Assembly: GCF_000297055.2 (NCBI RefSeq)
Contig: NC_022357.1
Location: 186,001-250,000 of the forward strand
Direction: 5' to 3'
Source of the DNA: Sulfuricella denitrificans skB26
Lineage (GTDB): Bacteria > Pseudomonadota > Gammaproteobacteria > Burkholderiales > Sulfuricellaceae
Length of the DNA stretch: 64,000 bases
Below are positions 37,203 through 45,232 of the stretch, in pieces. Positions within the stretch are counted from its first letter, which is position 1. Each line of letters starts with the position of its first letter. The notes beneath the pieces were generated by a model. That model was given only the letters and a program-made list of their open reading frames with translations, searched no databases and was not told the DNA's origin. A program made the position numbers and the translations under genes.

Positions 37203-39047
37203 TCATTGCTCCAGGGGGCCTACATAGCGGCACTGGCATGTCACCTCGAGCAGGTCCACTTTCGACACCTCGAGCGAAACCCGGCTGCCTGGCGGCACTT
37301 CGGGCAGTAGCGGCACCCGGATGAACAGCGGCAGGTGGTCGAGCTTGACCAGGTTTTCCTTTACCACCACCGCGCCGGTTTCGCTGACCTGTTCCTGCTG
37401 CAGCCAGCGCAGGCACCAGTAGCGCTCCATCTGGTCCTGGATGTTGCCGTAAGCTTCGTAGGCCAGATCGAAATCGCGCATCGCGATCAGCAGGCGCTCA
37501 TCGCGGTTGCCATAGGGTGCCGGCTTGCCTTCCAGTCGGGCGATCAGCTGGCGCTGGTTGACCAGATCGACATAGCGGCGCAACGGCGAACTCGACCACA
37601 TGTAGTGCGTTACGCCCAAGCCCTGGTGCGCGCCCGGCGACACGCTCATGCGCACCTTGCCGCCTTCTTGGTTGCGGTAGATGCCGGCATAGTCGGCTTC
37701 CGCCAGCTCCTTGCCCCAGGTGGCATTGGTATGAATCATCAGCTCCGACACCACCCGGTCGATAGGGGTATCGCGGTGGCGCTCGGTAATCGAAACGCGA
37801 TCGTCCACCACCGCGAAATTGTAATCCGGGAAATTCCGGCTGCTTTCCCCCTTGCCCCGGCCTTCCTTGAGCTTGGTGGTGAAATCCCATAACAGCAGGA
37901 GCTCGTCTTTCCAGGCGTAATCGCCCTCCCGGCTGAGCACGGACGCGCCGTTGAATACCGGCTCCAGGGCCTCGTGGCGCAGGTTGGCGGCGATTTCGAC
38001 GTGATCCAGCGCGCTTTCCTGGCCGACCACGGCATATTCTGGTGTTACTTCGAGGTACAGCGACAGCGCGGGGCAACGACGACCTGCGGCCAGGGTGTAG
38101 CGCTCCACCAGTTTCTCCGGCAGCATGGTGATCTTCTGACCCGGCATGTACACCGTGGACAACCGCTGCGAGGCGATTTCATCGAGACGGTCGCCCGGCG
38201 CGAAGCCCAGGCCTGGCGCGGCGATATGGACGCCGATACGCCAGTTGCCGTTATCCAGGCGCTTGATCGAGAAGGCGTCATCAATTTCGGTAGTGGCAGC
38301 ATCGTCGATGCTGAAGGCCTGCGCATCCGAATGCGCGGGGTCGCCCTGAGGGTGAAGAATTTCGACTTCGGGGAAGTCCGTGCCTTCGGGAAAATGCTCG
38401 CGCAGAAAGCGGTTCAGGTGGTAAGCATGAGCAGAAGGGATCGCGCCACACGTGTCCAGCAACTTCACCGGATTGAGATTGGTTTCAGCGCAGGCCTTGT
38501 CGAGCGCCTTGAATTCGAGCGTGTTCTTGTCCGGCGAGTAAAGCAAGGCTTCCACGATTTGCGGCGTGAACATTTCTGGCAGGCGTCCCGCTACCATTTC
38601 AGCCACATGCGCTGCGATGGTTTCTGCCTGCTTGCGTTTCTTCTCCTCGGAAGCCAGCGCTGCCTTGAGGTTTTCCTCCGGCGCGGCCTTGTAGCGACCT
38701 TTGCCTTTCTTGTAGAAATACATCGGCGCGGTATGCAGTTTCAGCGCTGTCGCCGCCGCCTCGACCGGGGAAGGCGCATGGCCGTAGTATTCGCGGCCCA
38801 GGTCAACGAAAGCGAATTCCTCGGTGCCGCTGACCTCCCACAGAAAAATCGGATCGAGTTCCGCCGCCGCTGCTTCTGCCGCTTCCATGAACCCGGCAAT
38901 ACCAGGCGTTTCAAAGCGCAACAGCACGTTGCCGGCCTTGATCTTGGAGCGTTTGCCATGCGGTGTTTCCACCTGCAAGGAGGAGGTGTTGTCGGCCATG
39001 ACGCTGGCTACCTTGATGGCGCCGTCTTCTTCGTACAAAACATTCAT
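37203..39047 (-). CDS. RNB-domain ribonuclease (RNase II/R family)
   Basis: This 614-residue exoribonuclease-like protein is shorter than RNase II (644) or RNase R (over 800). The catalytic RNB domain has the aspartate cluster AFSIDDAATTEIDDAFSI (about residues 248-265), followed by GVHIAAPG and, later, RYVDLVNQRQLIA. A degenerate cold-shock-like N-terminus and a C-terminal S1-like segment flank it. It should degrade RNA from 3' to 5'. The ATG overlaps the yqiA-like stop by 4 bases. Confidence 0.92.
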   Translation of the reverse strand: MNVLYEEDGAIKVASVMADNTSSLQVETPHGKRSKIKAGNVLLRFETPGIAGFMEAAEAAAAELDPIFLWEVSGTEEFAFVDLGREYYGHAPSPVEAAATALKLHTAPMYFYKKGKGRYKAAPEENLKAALASEEKKRKQAETIAAHVAEMVAGRLPEMFTPQIVEALLYSPDKNTLEFKALDKACAETNLNPVKLLDTCGAIPSAHAYHLNRFLREHFPEGTDFPEVEILHPQGDPAHSDAQAFSIDDAATTEIDDAFSIKRLDNGNWRIGVHIAAPGLGFAPGDRLDEIASQRLSTVYMPGQKITMLPEKLVERYTLAAGRRCPALSLYLEVTPEYAVVGQESALDHVEIAANLRHEALEPVFNGASVLSREGDYAWKDELLLLWDFTTKLKEGRGKGESSRNFPDYNFAVVDDRVSITERHRDTPIDRVVSELMIHTNATWGKELAEADYAGIYRNQEGGKVRMSVSPGAHQGLGVTHYMWSSSPLRRYVDLVNQRQLIARLEGKPAPYGNRDERLLIAMRDFDLAYEAYGNIQDQMERYWCLRWLQQEQVSETGAVVVKENLVKLDHLPLFIRVPLLPEVPPGSRVSLEVSKVDLLEVTCQCRYVGPLEQ

Positions 39048-39604
39048 AAAGATGCAAAATCCATAATGCTGCCGACATGTTCGGCAAAATTTGTTAAACC
39101 GTGATCGCCACCCTCGATGATGATTTTCTGCGCCCCGGCATATCTCGCCAGGGCATCGCGATAATCCAGCACCTCGTCCTGCGTTCCCACAATCAGAAGA
39201 TAGCGCTCCGGTCGAGTGATCGCCGGCACTTCCAGCTGTCGCAGCTGCTCGATATGCGTCTGCGTCAGCTCATATTCCTCGCCTGTATACAGGTTGCGGT
39301 TTAGTCCCAGAAAGGCCGGCAAAAGTTCATAAGGCCGGACCGCCGGGTTGACCAGTACCGCCTTGAGACCATACTTCTCAGCCAGCCAGGTGGCATAGTA
39401 GCCACCAAGGGAACTGCCCACCAGGGTAACCGGAGCATCACCCGCTGTCTCGATCAGCGCTTCCAGCTTGCCAACCGCTTCTTTCGGCGAGTACGGCAGG
39501 TCGGTCGCGGCAAACTTCTGGTTGATTCCCTCAAGCTTCTGCCGCAGGATGCCTGCCTTGAAGGAAGTTGAAGAACTGTTGAAACCGTGGATGTAGAGGA
39601 TCAC
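39044..39604 (-). CDS. YqiA-like alpha/beta hydrolase (esterase)
   Basis: This 186-residue alpha/beta hydrolase of the UPF0227/YqiA family has the oxyanion segment LYIHGFNSSSTSFKA, nucleophile elbow GSSLGGYYA (Ser about residue 64), acidic residue in VGTQDEVLDY and catalytic His in GGDHGLTNF. YqiA of E. coli hydrolyses acyl-CoA and small esters; the substrate here is unknown. The gene overlaps both neighbours by 4 bases, between mpl and the RNB gene. Confidence 0.92.
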   Translation of the reverse strand: MILYIHGFNSSSTSFKAGILRQKLEGINQKFAATDLPYSPKEAVGKLEALIETAGDAPVTLVGSSLGGYYATWLAEKYGLKAVLVNPAVRPYELLPAFLGLNRNLYTGEEYELTQTHIEQLRQLEVPAITRPERYLLIVGTQDEVLDYRDALARYAGAQKIIIEGGDHGLTNFAEHVGSIMDFASL

Positions 39605-40932
39605 CGGGCGAGCGCCGCCAGCAACTTTTCGTGCACGCCTCCAAAGCCGCCATTGCTCATCACCAGCACATGGTCGCCGGGACGGGCGACGGCAGTCACA
39701 GCGGCCACCAGGCCATCGAGGTCATCGAAAGTCTGCGCCTTGTCTCCCAGCGGGGTCAACGCGGCGGCGGCATCCCAGCCCAGATTGGCGCCGTAACAGA
39801 ACACCTGATCGGCTTCTTCCAGGCTGCCGGGCAATGCATCCTTCATCACGCCCAGCTTCATGGTGTTGGAGCGCGGCTCCAGCACCGCCAGAATGCGCGC
39901 GTTGCCGACCTTGTGGCGCAAGCCGGCGACGGTGGTTGCAATTGCGGTGGGATGGTGGGCGAAGTCATCGTAAACCGTGATGCCGCTTACTACGCCGCGT
40001 ACTTCCATGCGGCGCTTCACGTTTTCGAATCTGGCCAGCGCTTCGATACCGAAACCGGCGGGCACACCGGCGTGGCGCGCGGCGGCAATTGCCGCCAGGG
40101 CGTTCATGCGGTTGTGTTCTCCGAGCAGCGGCCAGTTCAGCATACCCTGGAACTCTTCCTTGAAGGCGACCGCACCGGCAGCACCTATGGTCCAGCCCTG
40201 CGCCGTGCCGAAACGTTCCACCGGGGTCCAGCAGCCCCGTGCCAGCACCCGGTCCAGGCTGGATTCGCGCCCGTTGGCGACGACCAGTCCATTGCCGGGC
40301 ACGGTACGAACCAGATGGTGAAACTGGGTTTCGATCGCGGCCAGGTCGGGGAAGATGTCGGCATGGTCGAATTCGAGATTGTTGAGTACGGCGGTGCGCG
40401 GGTGATAGTGGACAAACTTGGAACGTTTGTCGAAGAAGGCGGTGTCGTACTCGTCCGCTTCAACCACGAAAAACGGCGAGTCGGTGAGCCGGGCGGAGAC
40501 GCCGAAATTCTGCGGCACACCACCGATCAGGAAGCCTGGCTGCAAGCCCGCATATTCGAGTATCCATGCCAGCATCGCCGAGGTGGTGGTCTTGCCGTGG
40601 GTGCCGGCCACTGCCAGCGTCCACTTGTCCTTCAGTACATGCTCGGCCAGCCACTGCGGGCCGGACACGTAGGGCAGGCCGCGGTTGAGGATTTCCTCCA
40701 TCAGCGGATTGCCGCGCGTCACCACGTTGCCGATCACAAACATGTCCGGCTCCAACCCGATTTGCGCCGGATCAAAACCTTCGGTCAGGGCGATACCCTG
40801 GGCTTCGAGCTGCGTGCTCATCGGTGGATAGACGCCGGCGTCGCAGCCGGTGACCTTGTGCCCGGCCTGCTTGGCCAGCACCGCGATGCCCCCCATGAAA
40901 GTACCGCAGATGCCGAGAATGTGAATATGCAT
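39601..40932 (-). CDS. mpl: UDP-N-acetylmuramate:L-Ala-gamma-D-Glu-meso-DAP ligase
   Basis: This 443-residue Mur ligase reattaches recycled murein tripeptide to UDP-MurNAc. The N-terminal Rossmann part is HIHILGICGTFMGGIAVLAKQAG, the ATP loop AVAGTHGKTTTSAML, and then VVEADEYDTAFFD and LEFDHADIF. The C-terminal domain has VYDDFAHHPTAIA and LEPRSNTMKLG, specific for Mpl. ATG at 40932 was chosen; an upstream TTG would add only three residues. It heads the operon mpl-yqiA-RNB-tonB. Confidence 0.96.
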   Translation of the reverse strand: MHIHILGICGTFMGGIAVLAKQAGHKVTGCDAGVYPPMSTQLEAQGIALTEGFDPAQIGLEPDMFVIGNVVTRGNPLMEEILNRGLPYVSGPQWLAEHVLKDKWTLAVAGTHGKTTTSAMLAWILEYAGLQPGFLIGGVPQNFGVSARLTDSPFFVVEADEYDTAFFDKRSKFVHYHPRTAVLNNLEFDHADIFPDLAAIETQFHHLVRTVPGNGLVVANGRESSLDRVLARGCWTPVERFGTAQGWTIGAAGAVAFKEEFQGMLNWPLLGEHNRMNALAAIAAARHAGVPAGFGIEALARFENVKRRMEVRGVVSGITVYDDFAHHPTAIATTVAGLRHKVGNARILAVLEPRSNTMKLGVMKDALPGSLEEADQVFCYGANLGWDAAAALTPLGDKAQTFDDLDGLVAAVTAVARPGDHVLVMSNGGFGGVHEKLLAALAR

Positions 40933-40989
40933 GAATAGCAACGGGTGATTGATTAACCGCCCATTATAAAGCTTTTTGACTACAAGCTA

Positions 40990-41020
40990 AAACGCTCATG
41001 ATGAATCACCATGAGCGTTT
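40990..41020 (-). terminator. Probable terminator of the HDOD gene
   Basis: AAACGCTCATG (40990-41000) and CATGAGCGTTT (41010-41020) form a perfect 11-bp stem with a 9-base loop. Read on the minus strand the stem ends in GTTTTAG, a short T run. It lies just after the HDOD stop codon and before mpl. Confidence 0.7.
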
Positions 41021-41088
41021 CCCTCACCTCAATCCTCTCCCGCAAGCGGGAGAGGAGGCAATGGTAAAGGGCGCTTGTTTTGATCGGC
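41021..41088 (-). repeat. Dispersed palindromic repeat, copy 4
   Basis: This copy contains the perfect core CTCTCCCGCAAGCGGGAGAG. It covers the last 20 codons and stop of the HDOD gene (stop at 41029), so the repeat is translated there. Confidence 0.88.
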
Positions 41089-41970
41089 GGATTGCATCGG
41101 CAGCAGGGCCGCTGCGGGGGGGACGCCATACCAGTCCCAGCCCTGAGCCACCTGCAAGGCCGTATGGCGGACTCGCTCCCAGACTTCATCCGGAGAAATG
41201 TTGAGGAAATCCCGTATCGCTGCAAAATCATCCGGCAAGGCGGCATCCTTCCAGCCATTGGCGGAATGCCGGGCCAGCGCCACCGCAAGCGTGACGCATT
41301 TTGTTCGTGGCAGCTCGGCATGAGATTCATCCATCAGCGACAACAGCAGCTTGGGCAAATGCCAGGTCGACGCCAGGGCAATCTGCAGTTCAATGATGCG
41401 GAAACTCAGTATTTCCTGTTGCGCCGCAATGCTGCGCAATGTCGGGTCGCGCCGCATCTTGTCACGGATTTCCAGCATTTGCCCGGGTGCAAAGCACCAC
41501 AGCAGCATTTCCGCCAGGTCGCGCAGCAGCGCAGCAACCACCACCTCGTCGGTGGCGACGTCATGGCGCAGCGCCGACCAGTCCAGCGCGTACATGGCGG
41601 CATGGCGTGCCCGGCTCATCACCTGCATCATGCCTTCGAGAGCCAGGGGATAGTCGGCCAGGCTTTCCTCAATAATGGGCTGATCAGAGAACTGTTTGAA
41701 AAATGGCGTCGTGCCTATCATCATGATGGCCCGATCGATCGTCGTGATATCGGTTACCTGGCTTCTGCCGCGATGCGATTCCAGGTAGCGCAGCACTTTC
41801 ACCGTCATGATCGGATCGTGCAGGATCACGGCCGTTAATTCGCGGCCATTGAGGTCGTCCTCCTTTTCCTGGAGCCGCGCAAGCTCCGTTACCGTGCGGC
41901 GTAATACCGGCAACTGTACCTGGTCGAGATAGCTTACCCATGCGTTCAAGTTCAACTGTCTGGTTATCAT
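41029..41970 (-). CDS. HDOD-domain protein
   Basis: This 313-residue cytoplasmic protein has an HDOD domain at about residues 15-215 (LPVLRRTVTELARLQEKEDDLNGRELTAVILHDPIMTVKVLRYLES, later ARHAAMYALDW and LRDLAEMLLW). HDOD proteins are HD-related, mostly non-catalytic signalling scaffolds linked to cyclic-di-GMP or two-component control. The last 20 residues (SADQNKRPLPLPPLPLAGED) are encoded by a dispersed repeat and replace the original C-terminus. Four GGDEF proteins lie in the same window, but no direct operon partner is present. Confidence 0.9.
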   Translation of the reverse strand: MITRQLNLNAWVSYLDQVQLPVLRRTVTELARLQEKEDDLNGRELTAVILHDPIMTVKVLRYLESHRGRSQVTDITTIDRAIMMIGTTPFFKQFSDQPIIEESLADYPLALEGMMQVMSRARHAAMYALDWSALRHDVATDEVVVAALLRDLAEMLLWCFAPGQMLEIRDKMRRDPTLRSIAAQQEILSFRIIELQIALASTWHLPKLLLSLMDESHAELPRTKCVTLAVALARHSANGWKDAALPDDFAAIRDFLNISPDEVWERVRHTALQVAQGWDWYGVPPAAALLPMQSADQNKRPLPLPPLPLAGED

Positions 41971-42000
41971 CGTCGCCGCCCCTGGTTCAGCCTTTTTTCA

Positions 42001-42915
42001 TCAAGCCAGCGCTTCGACGCTGATCATGGCCTGCAGAATATGCTCCGCGCCGGGCAGCACCGTCACCACGTTGTCAACGGCATTGGCGGATTCCACGCAG
42101 ACCATGCCGCGATAGCCTTCCGGGCCGAAATCGCCCATTTTTTCCGCCTTCTCGATCCAGGGATTCCACACTACGGTGGAACGGCTGCTGCGCGTGGCGA
42201 TGCGTATCTGCCGCTTGAGGCCGAGGTCTTCGATCAGACAATCGGATTCGGTGTTGAGATAGACCCGGTCAACCTCGCTCTCGATCACGATGGGCCCCTG
42301 CTGGGTCTTGCTGGTGGTGCCGCCCACTTTATCCAGGTAGGTGCAGCCTTCCAGCCCCTTGATTTTCATGTCGGCCACGTCGCTGATGTGAAAATAGGTG
42401 TGGAGCGCCTCGCCGATCTGGAATGGCGCGCTACCGGTGTTGCGCGTTGCCAGCTCGACTTTCAGCTCGGCGCCAACAGTCACCCGTAGCTTCGCGCTCG
42501 AAGGGTGGGGCCACTGGGCGCGGGTGGCATCGGTTTCTATCAGGCCAAAGCTGATGAAAGTAGCACCATCCGGCTGCGCCCTGGTTTCCTGAACCTCCCA
42601 CATCACCGTGCGGGCAAAACCGTGGCCCGGTAATTTGGCATCTTCGGCATGGGGGCCGAACCACGGCCAGCAGACCGGCACGCCGCCGCGTATCGACTTG
42701 CCCGGCGCAAACTTGCCGAAGCGGGAAAGCCACAGCACTGGCGCCTGGCCATGCGGCTGCCAAGTCATCACATGGGCGCCCTGCAGGGCGATGGTGGATT
42801 CGGCGAGACTGTTGGTGATTTCGGCTACGGTCAGACCGCCAGGGCCTTCCTTGAACTGTACGTGGCCGGGAATGGCGAAACGGCTGTTGAGGGCGGACAA
42901 ATCGTTTGAACTCAT
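42001..42915 (-). CDS. D-hexose-6-phosphate mutarotase (YeaD-like)
   Basis: This 304-residue aldose-1-epimerase-like beta-sandwich interconverts alpha and beta anomers of glucose-6-phosphate. Recognisable segments are GAHVMTWQPHGQAPVLWLS, RGGVPVCWPWFGPH, LHTYFHISDV (catalytic His) and the C-terminal glutamate segment GMVCVESANA. ATG at 42915 is preferred because AAGGA lies 6 bases before it; an ATG at 42921 directly abuts that site. Confidence 0.93.
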   Translation of the reverse strand: MSSNDLSALNSRFAIPGHVQFKEGPGGLTVAEITNSLAESTIALQGAHVMTWQPHGQAPVLWLSRFGKFAPGKSIRGGVPVCWPWFGPHAEDAKLPGHGFARTVMWEVQETRAQPDGATFISFGLIETDATRAQWPHPSSAKLRVTVGAELKVELATRNTGSAPFQIGEALHTYFHISDVADMKIKGLEGCTYLDKVGGTTSKTQQGPIVIESEVDRVYLNTESDCLIEDLGLKRQIRIATRSSRSTVVWNPWIEKAEKMGDFGPEGYRGMVCVESANAVDNVVTVLPGAEHILQAMISVEALA

Positions 42916-43062
42916 AAACATTCCTTAAAAAATAACCGTTAAAAACGGCAATTGCTTAACAGCAGAGGCGCGGAGACGCAGAGAAATAAATGTGTAAGGT
43001 CATGCAATACTATAATTCATTGTTTTACTCAGCGCCTCTGCGGTTCAACTGAAAATAGTTGA
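42916..43062. other. Intergenic region with inverted repeat GCAGAGGCGC
   Basis: GCAGAGGCGC (42962-42971) and its perfect reverse complement GCGCCTCTGC (43032-43041) flank about 60 bases of AT-rich DNA. A GGAGACGCAGAGAAA tract follows the first arm. This may be a small mobile repeat or a remnant. Terminator function is unlikely given the long spacer. Confidence 0.5.
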
Positions 43063-45081
43063 TCACGCCATTTCGACGCGATTCCTGCCATGCTCCTTGG
43101 CCCGATATAATCCTGCGTCAGCTCGTCCGACGAAATTTTCTGCTGAGTCCCCAGTGCAATATTCAGTCAGACCGAAGCTGCAGGTCACGCGGCTGATATC
43201 GGAAAAAGAGTGGGTTTCTACTGCGATTCTCAGCTTTTCTGCCAAAAGCTGCATGCTCTCCGCATTACAATTGGGTGAAAGAATGACGAATTCCTCACCG
43301 CCCCAGCGCGCAAAAAAATCGTGTTCCCGGATGATTTGGGAAACCAGCCGGGTCAGTTCCACCAGGACGTCATCGCCGACCTGATGGCCGTAAGCATCGT
43401 TGATCTGTTTGAAATGGTCGATGTCCATGATCATGACGGCAAGCGGCAAATGATGGCGCGCTGCCCTGCGCATCTCTGTTTCAAGGAAGGAATTAAACAG
43501 CCTTCGGTTGGCGATGCCGGTGAGGACATCCGTCGTGGCCTGTAGCTTGAGATTCTCCTCGGCCCGCTTGCGGTCGGTGATGTCGCGCGCAATCCCGATA
43601 CCGTGCCACCTCCCCCTGATTTGTACCGAGGAAAGAGACAACTCGACAAAGCATTCGGCGCCATCCTTGCGCACAATTTCAAGTTCCACGGCTTCCCCGG
43701 TATGCCCGCTCTCCGCGGTCGCAAGCTGGTTCAAACTGGCTTCATACCTTTCCAGGTAAGGTGATTTCGGGGGGACGATCAAGGCAAGAAAATTTTCCCC
43801 CACCGCTTCTTCGCGGGGGTAACCGAAAATCTTATCAGCCGCTTCGTTCCAATAGGTTAGCGCGCCACTGTCGTCAACCATCACAATGGCATCATGTGCA
43901 GAGCTGGTAATCAGACCGAGCAATTCCTCGCGCTCCCTGAGCTCGGCAGTCCGCTCGCTCACCAGGCTCTCCAGTTCCTCCTTGCCACGCTGAAGTACCA
44001 GCTCAGCTTCCTTGATGCGGGTAATCTCCGTCCGGATCGTGACATATTGACAAGGCTTCCCGCTGGCATCCAGGACTGGTCTGATCGTGGTTTCCACCCA
44101 ATATAGATCCCCATTCTTCTTGCGGTTACAGACTTCGCCATGCCAGACCTTGCCGCTGGTGATGGTTTTCCACAAGACAGCAAAAAACGCTTTGGGGTGG
44201 AAGCCTGAATTCAAAATCCGATGATCCTGCCCAAGCAGCTCTTCGACGGAATATTGAGAGACCTGACAAAACTTATCATTGACGTAAGTGATCCGCCCCA
44301 AAGCATCGGTCATGCTGACGATCGCGTGCTCATCCAGGGCCTGCTTCTGGAATTCGAGATCCTTGACGCTTTCTTCAAGCCTGACTTTTGTCCCGCTCAG
44401 CCGCAACATCAAATTCGTCATGCTGCGACTGACAAAGACGGCAATCAGGAACGCCAATATAATTGCAGCGCCTCCGCCCGCAATCAGGGTCGCCTGCGCG
44501 CTAGCGTGCAACCTGGTGGCAGCGGCCACACTGTTTCGTGTTTCCTCCGCCTGAAACTGGATAAAGGCGTTGATTACCTCGAACTCACGCGCCTGAGCCG
44601 GCAAGGCCTTGTCCTGCAACAGGCGGCTCGCCTCTTTCATCCGGTCGGCCGCCACCAGGTTTATTACCTCCTGTTGCAAACGCATGGCAACTGAAGTGAA
44701 TATATTTTGTTCCTCCAGCATGGATACTTCTTCCGGCACCAGATTATATTCCCGCAGTCTTGTGCGAGCCTTGCCGAATGCCGTACCCAAACTGTAAAAC
44801 TGCTGTATTTTTTCAACCCGGTTAGTTGGGTCGGCATCGAACGTGAGGTTGTTCAGCAGGAAGGCTCTTTCTCGCGATGCGTTGTACATCGTGTAGGCCA
44901 GGGCGGCATGGTTGTTGTGTTCCTCGGCGATATCATCGAGCGCCGAGCTGATTGCGGTCAGGCGGGACAGACTGAAAACGAGCAGGGTCAGCATCAGCAC
45001 CATAACCAAGCCGAAGCCGATGGCGATTACGCGGGTCGAATAACGCTCCAGGATGGGCGAGGAATGTTTTTCCTGATTCAT
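43063..45081 (-). CDS. Membrane PAS-PAS-GGDEF diguanylate cyclase
   Basis: The protein has 672 residues. Membrane helices at about residues 18-40 and 190-212 enclose a helical periplasmic sensor of about 150 residues resembling the four-helix chemoreceptor type. Two PAS domains (about 240-365 and 385-510) are joined by a coiled coil. The GGDEF domain (about 510-672) has GGEEF (RWGGEEFVILSP), an active variant, and the RxxD inhibitory site (REHD) five residues before it. It should make cyclic-di-GMP in response to an external cue. ATG at 45081 is used; the preceding TTG lies in repeat sequence. Confidence 0.92.
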   Translation of the reverse strand: MNQEKHSSPILERYSTRVIAIGFGLVMVLMLTLLVFSLSRLTAISSALDDIAEEHNNHAALAYTMYNASRERAFLLNNLTFDADPTNRVEKIQQFYSLGTAFGKARTRLREYNLVPEEVSMLEEQNIFTSVAMRLQQEVINLVAADRMKEASRLLQDKALPAQAREFEVINAFIQFQAEETRNSVAAATRLHASAQATLIAGGGAAIILAFLIAVFVSRSMTNLMLRLSGTKVRLEESVKDLEFQKQALDEHAIVSMTDALGRITYVNDKFCQVSQYSVEELLGQDHRILNSGFHPKAFFAVLWKTITSGKVWHGEVCNRKKNGDLYWVETTIRPVLDASGKPCQYVTIRTEITRIKEAELVLQRGKEELESLVSERTAELREREELLGLITSSAHDAIVMVDDSGALTYWNEAADKIFGYPREEAVGENFLALIVPPKSPYLERYEASLNQLATAESGHTGEAVELEIVRKDGAECFVELSLSSVQIRGRWHGIGIARDITDRKRAEENLKLQATTDVLTGIANRRLFNSFLETEMRRAARHHLPLAVMIMDIDHFKQINDAYGHQVGDDVLVELTRLVSQIIREHDFFARWGGEEFVILSPNCNAESMQLLAEKLRIAVETHSFSDISRVTCSFGLTEYCTGDSAENFVGRADAGLYRAKEHGRNRVEMA

Positions 45082-45101
45082 CGGGATTGCCGAAAGCTCT
45101 G

Positions 45102-45170
45102 CCAATTCATAACAAGCGCCCTTCTCGTTTGCTCCCTCCCCCGCTTGCGGGGGAGGGTTGGGGAGAGGGC
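45102..45170 (+). repeat. Dispersed palindromic repeat, copy 5
   Basis: This copy has core CTCCCCCGCTTGCGGGGGAG flanked by the AACAAGCGCCCTTCTCG arm and the GGTTGGGGAGAGGGC end. It lies in the 151-base gap before the membrane GGDEF gene, so it may form part of that gene's leader or promoter region. Confidence 0.88.
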
Positions 45171-45232
45171 TTCATGCCGTGGTTAAATAATATGCTCCAT
45201 TGTATCGCCGTCAAGTTCAAACCTGACGATTT

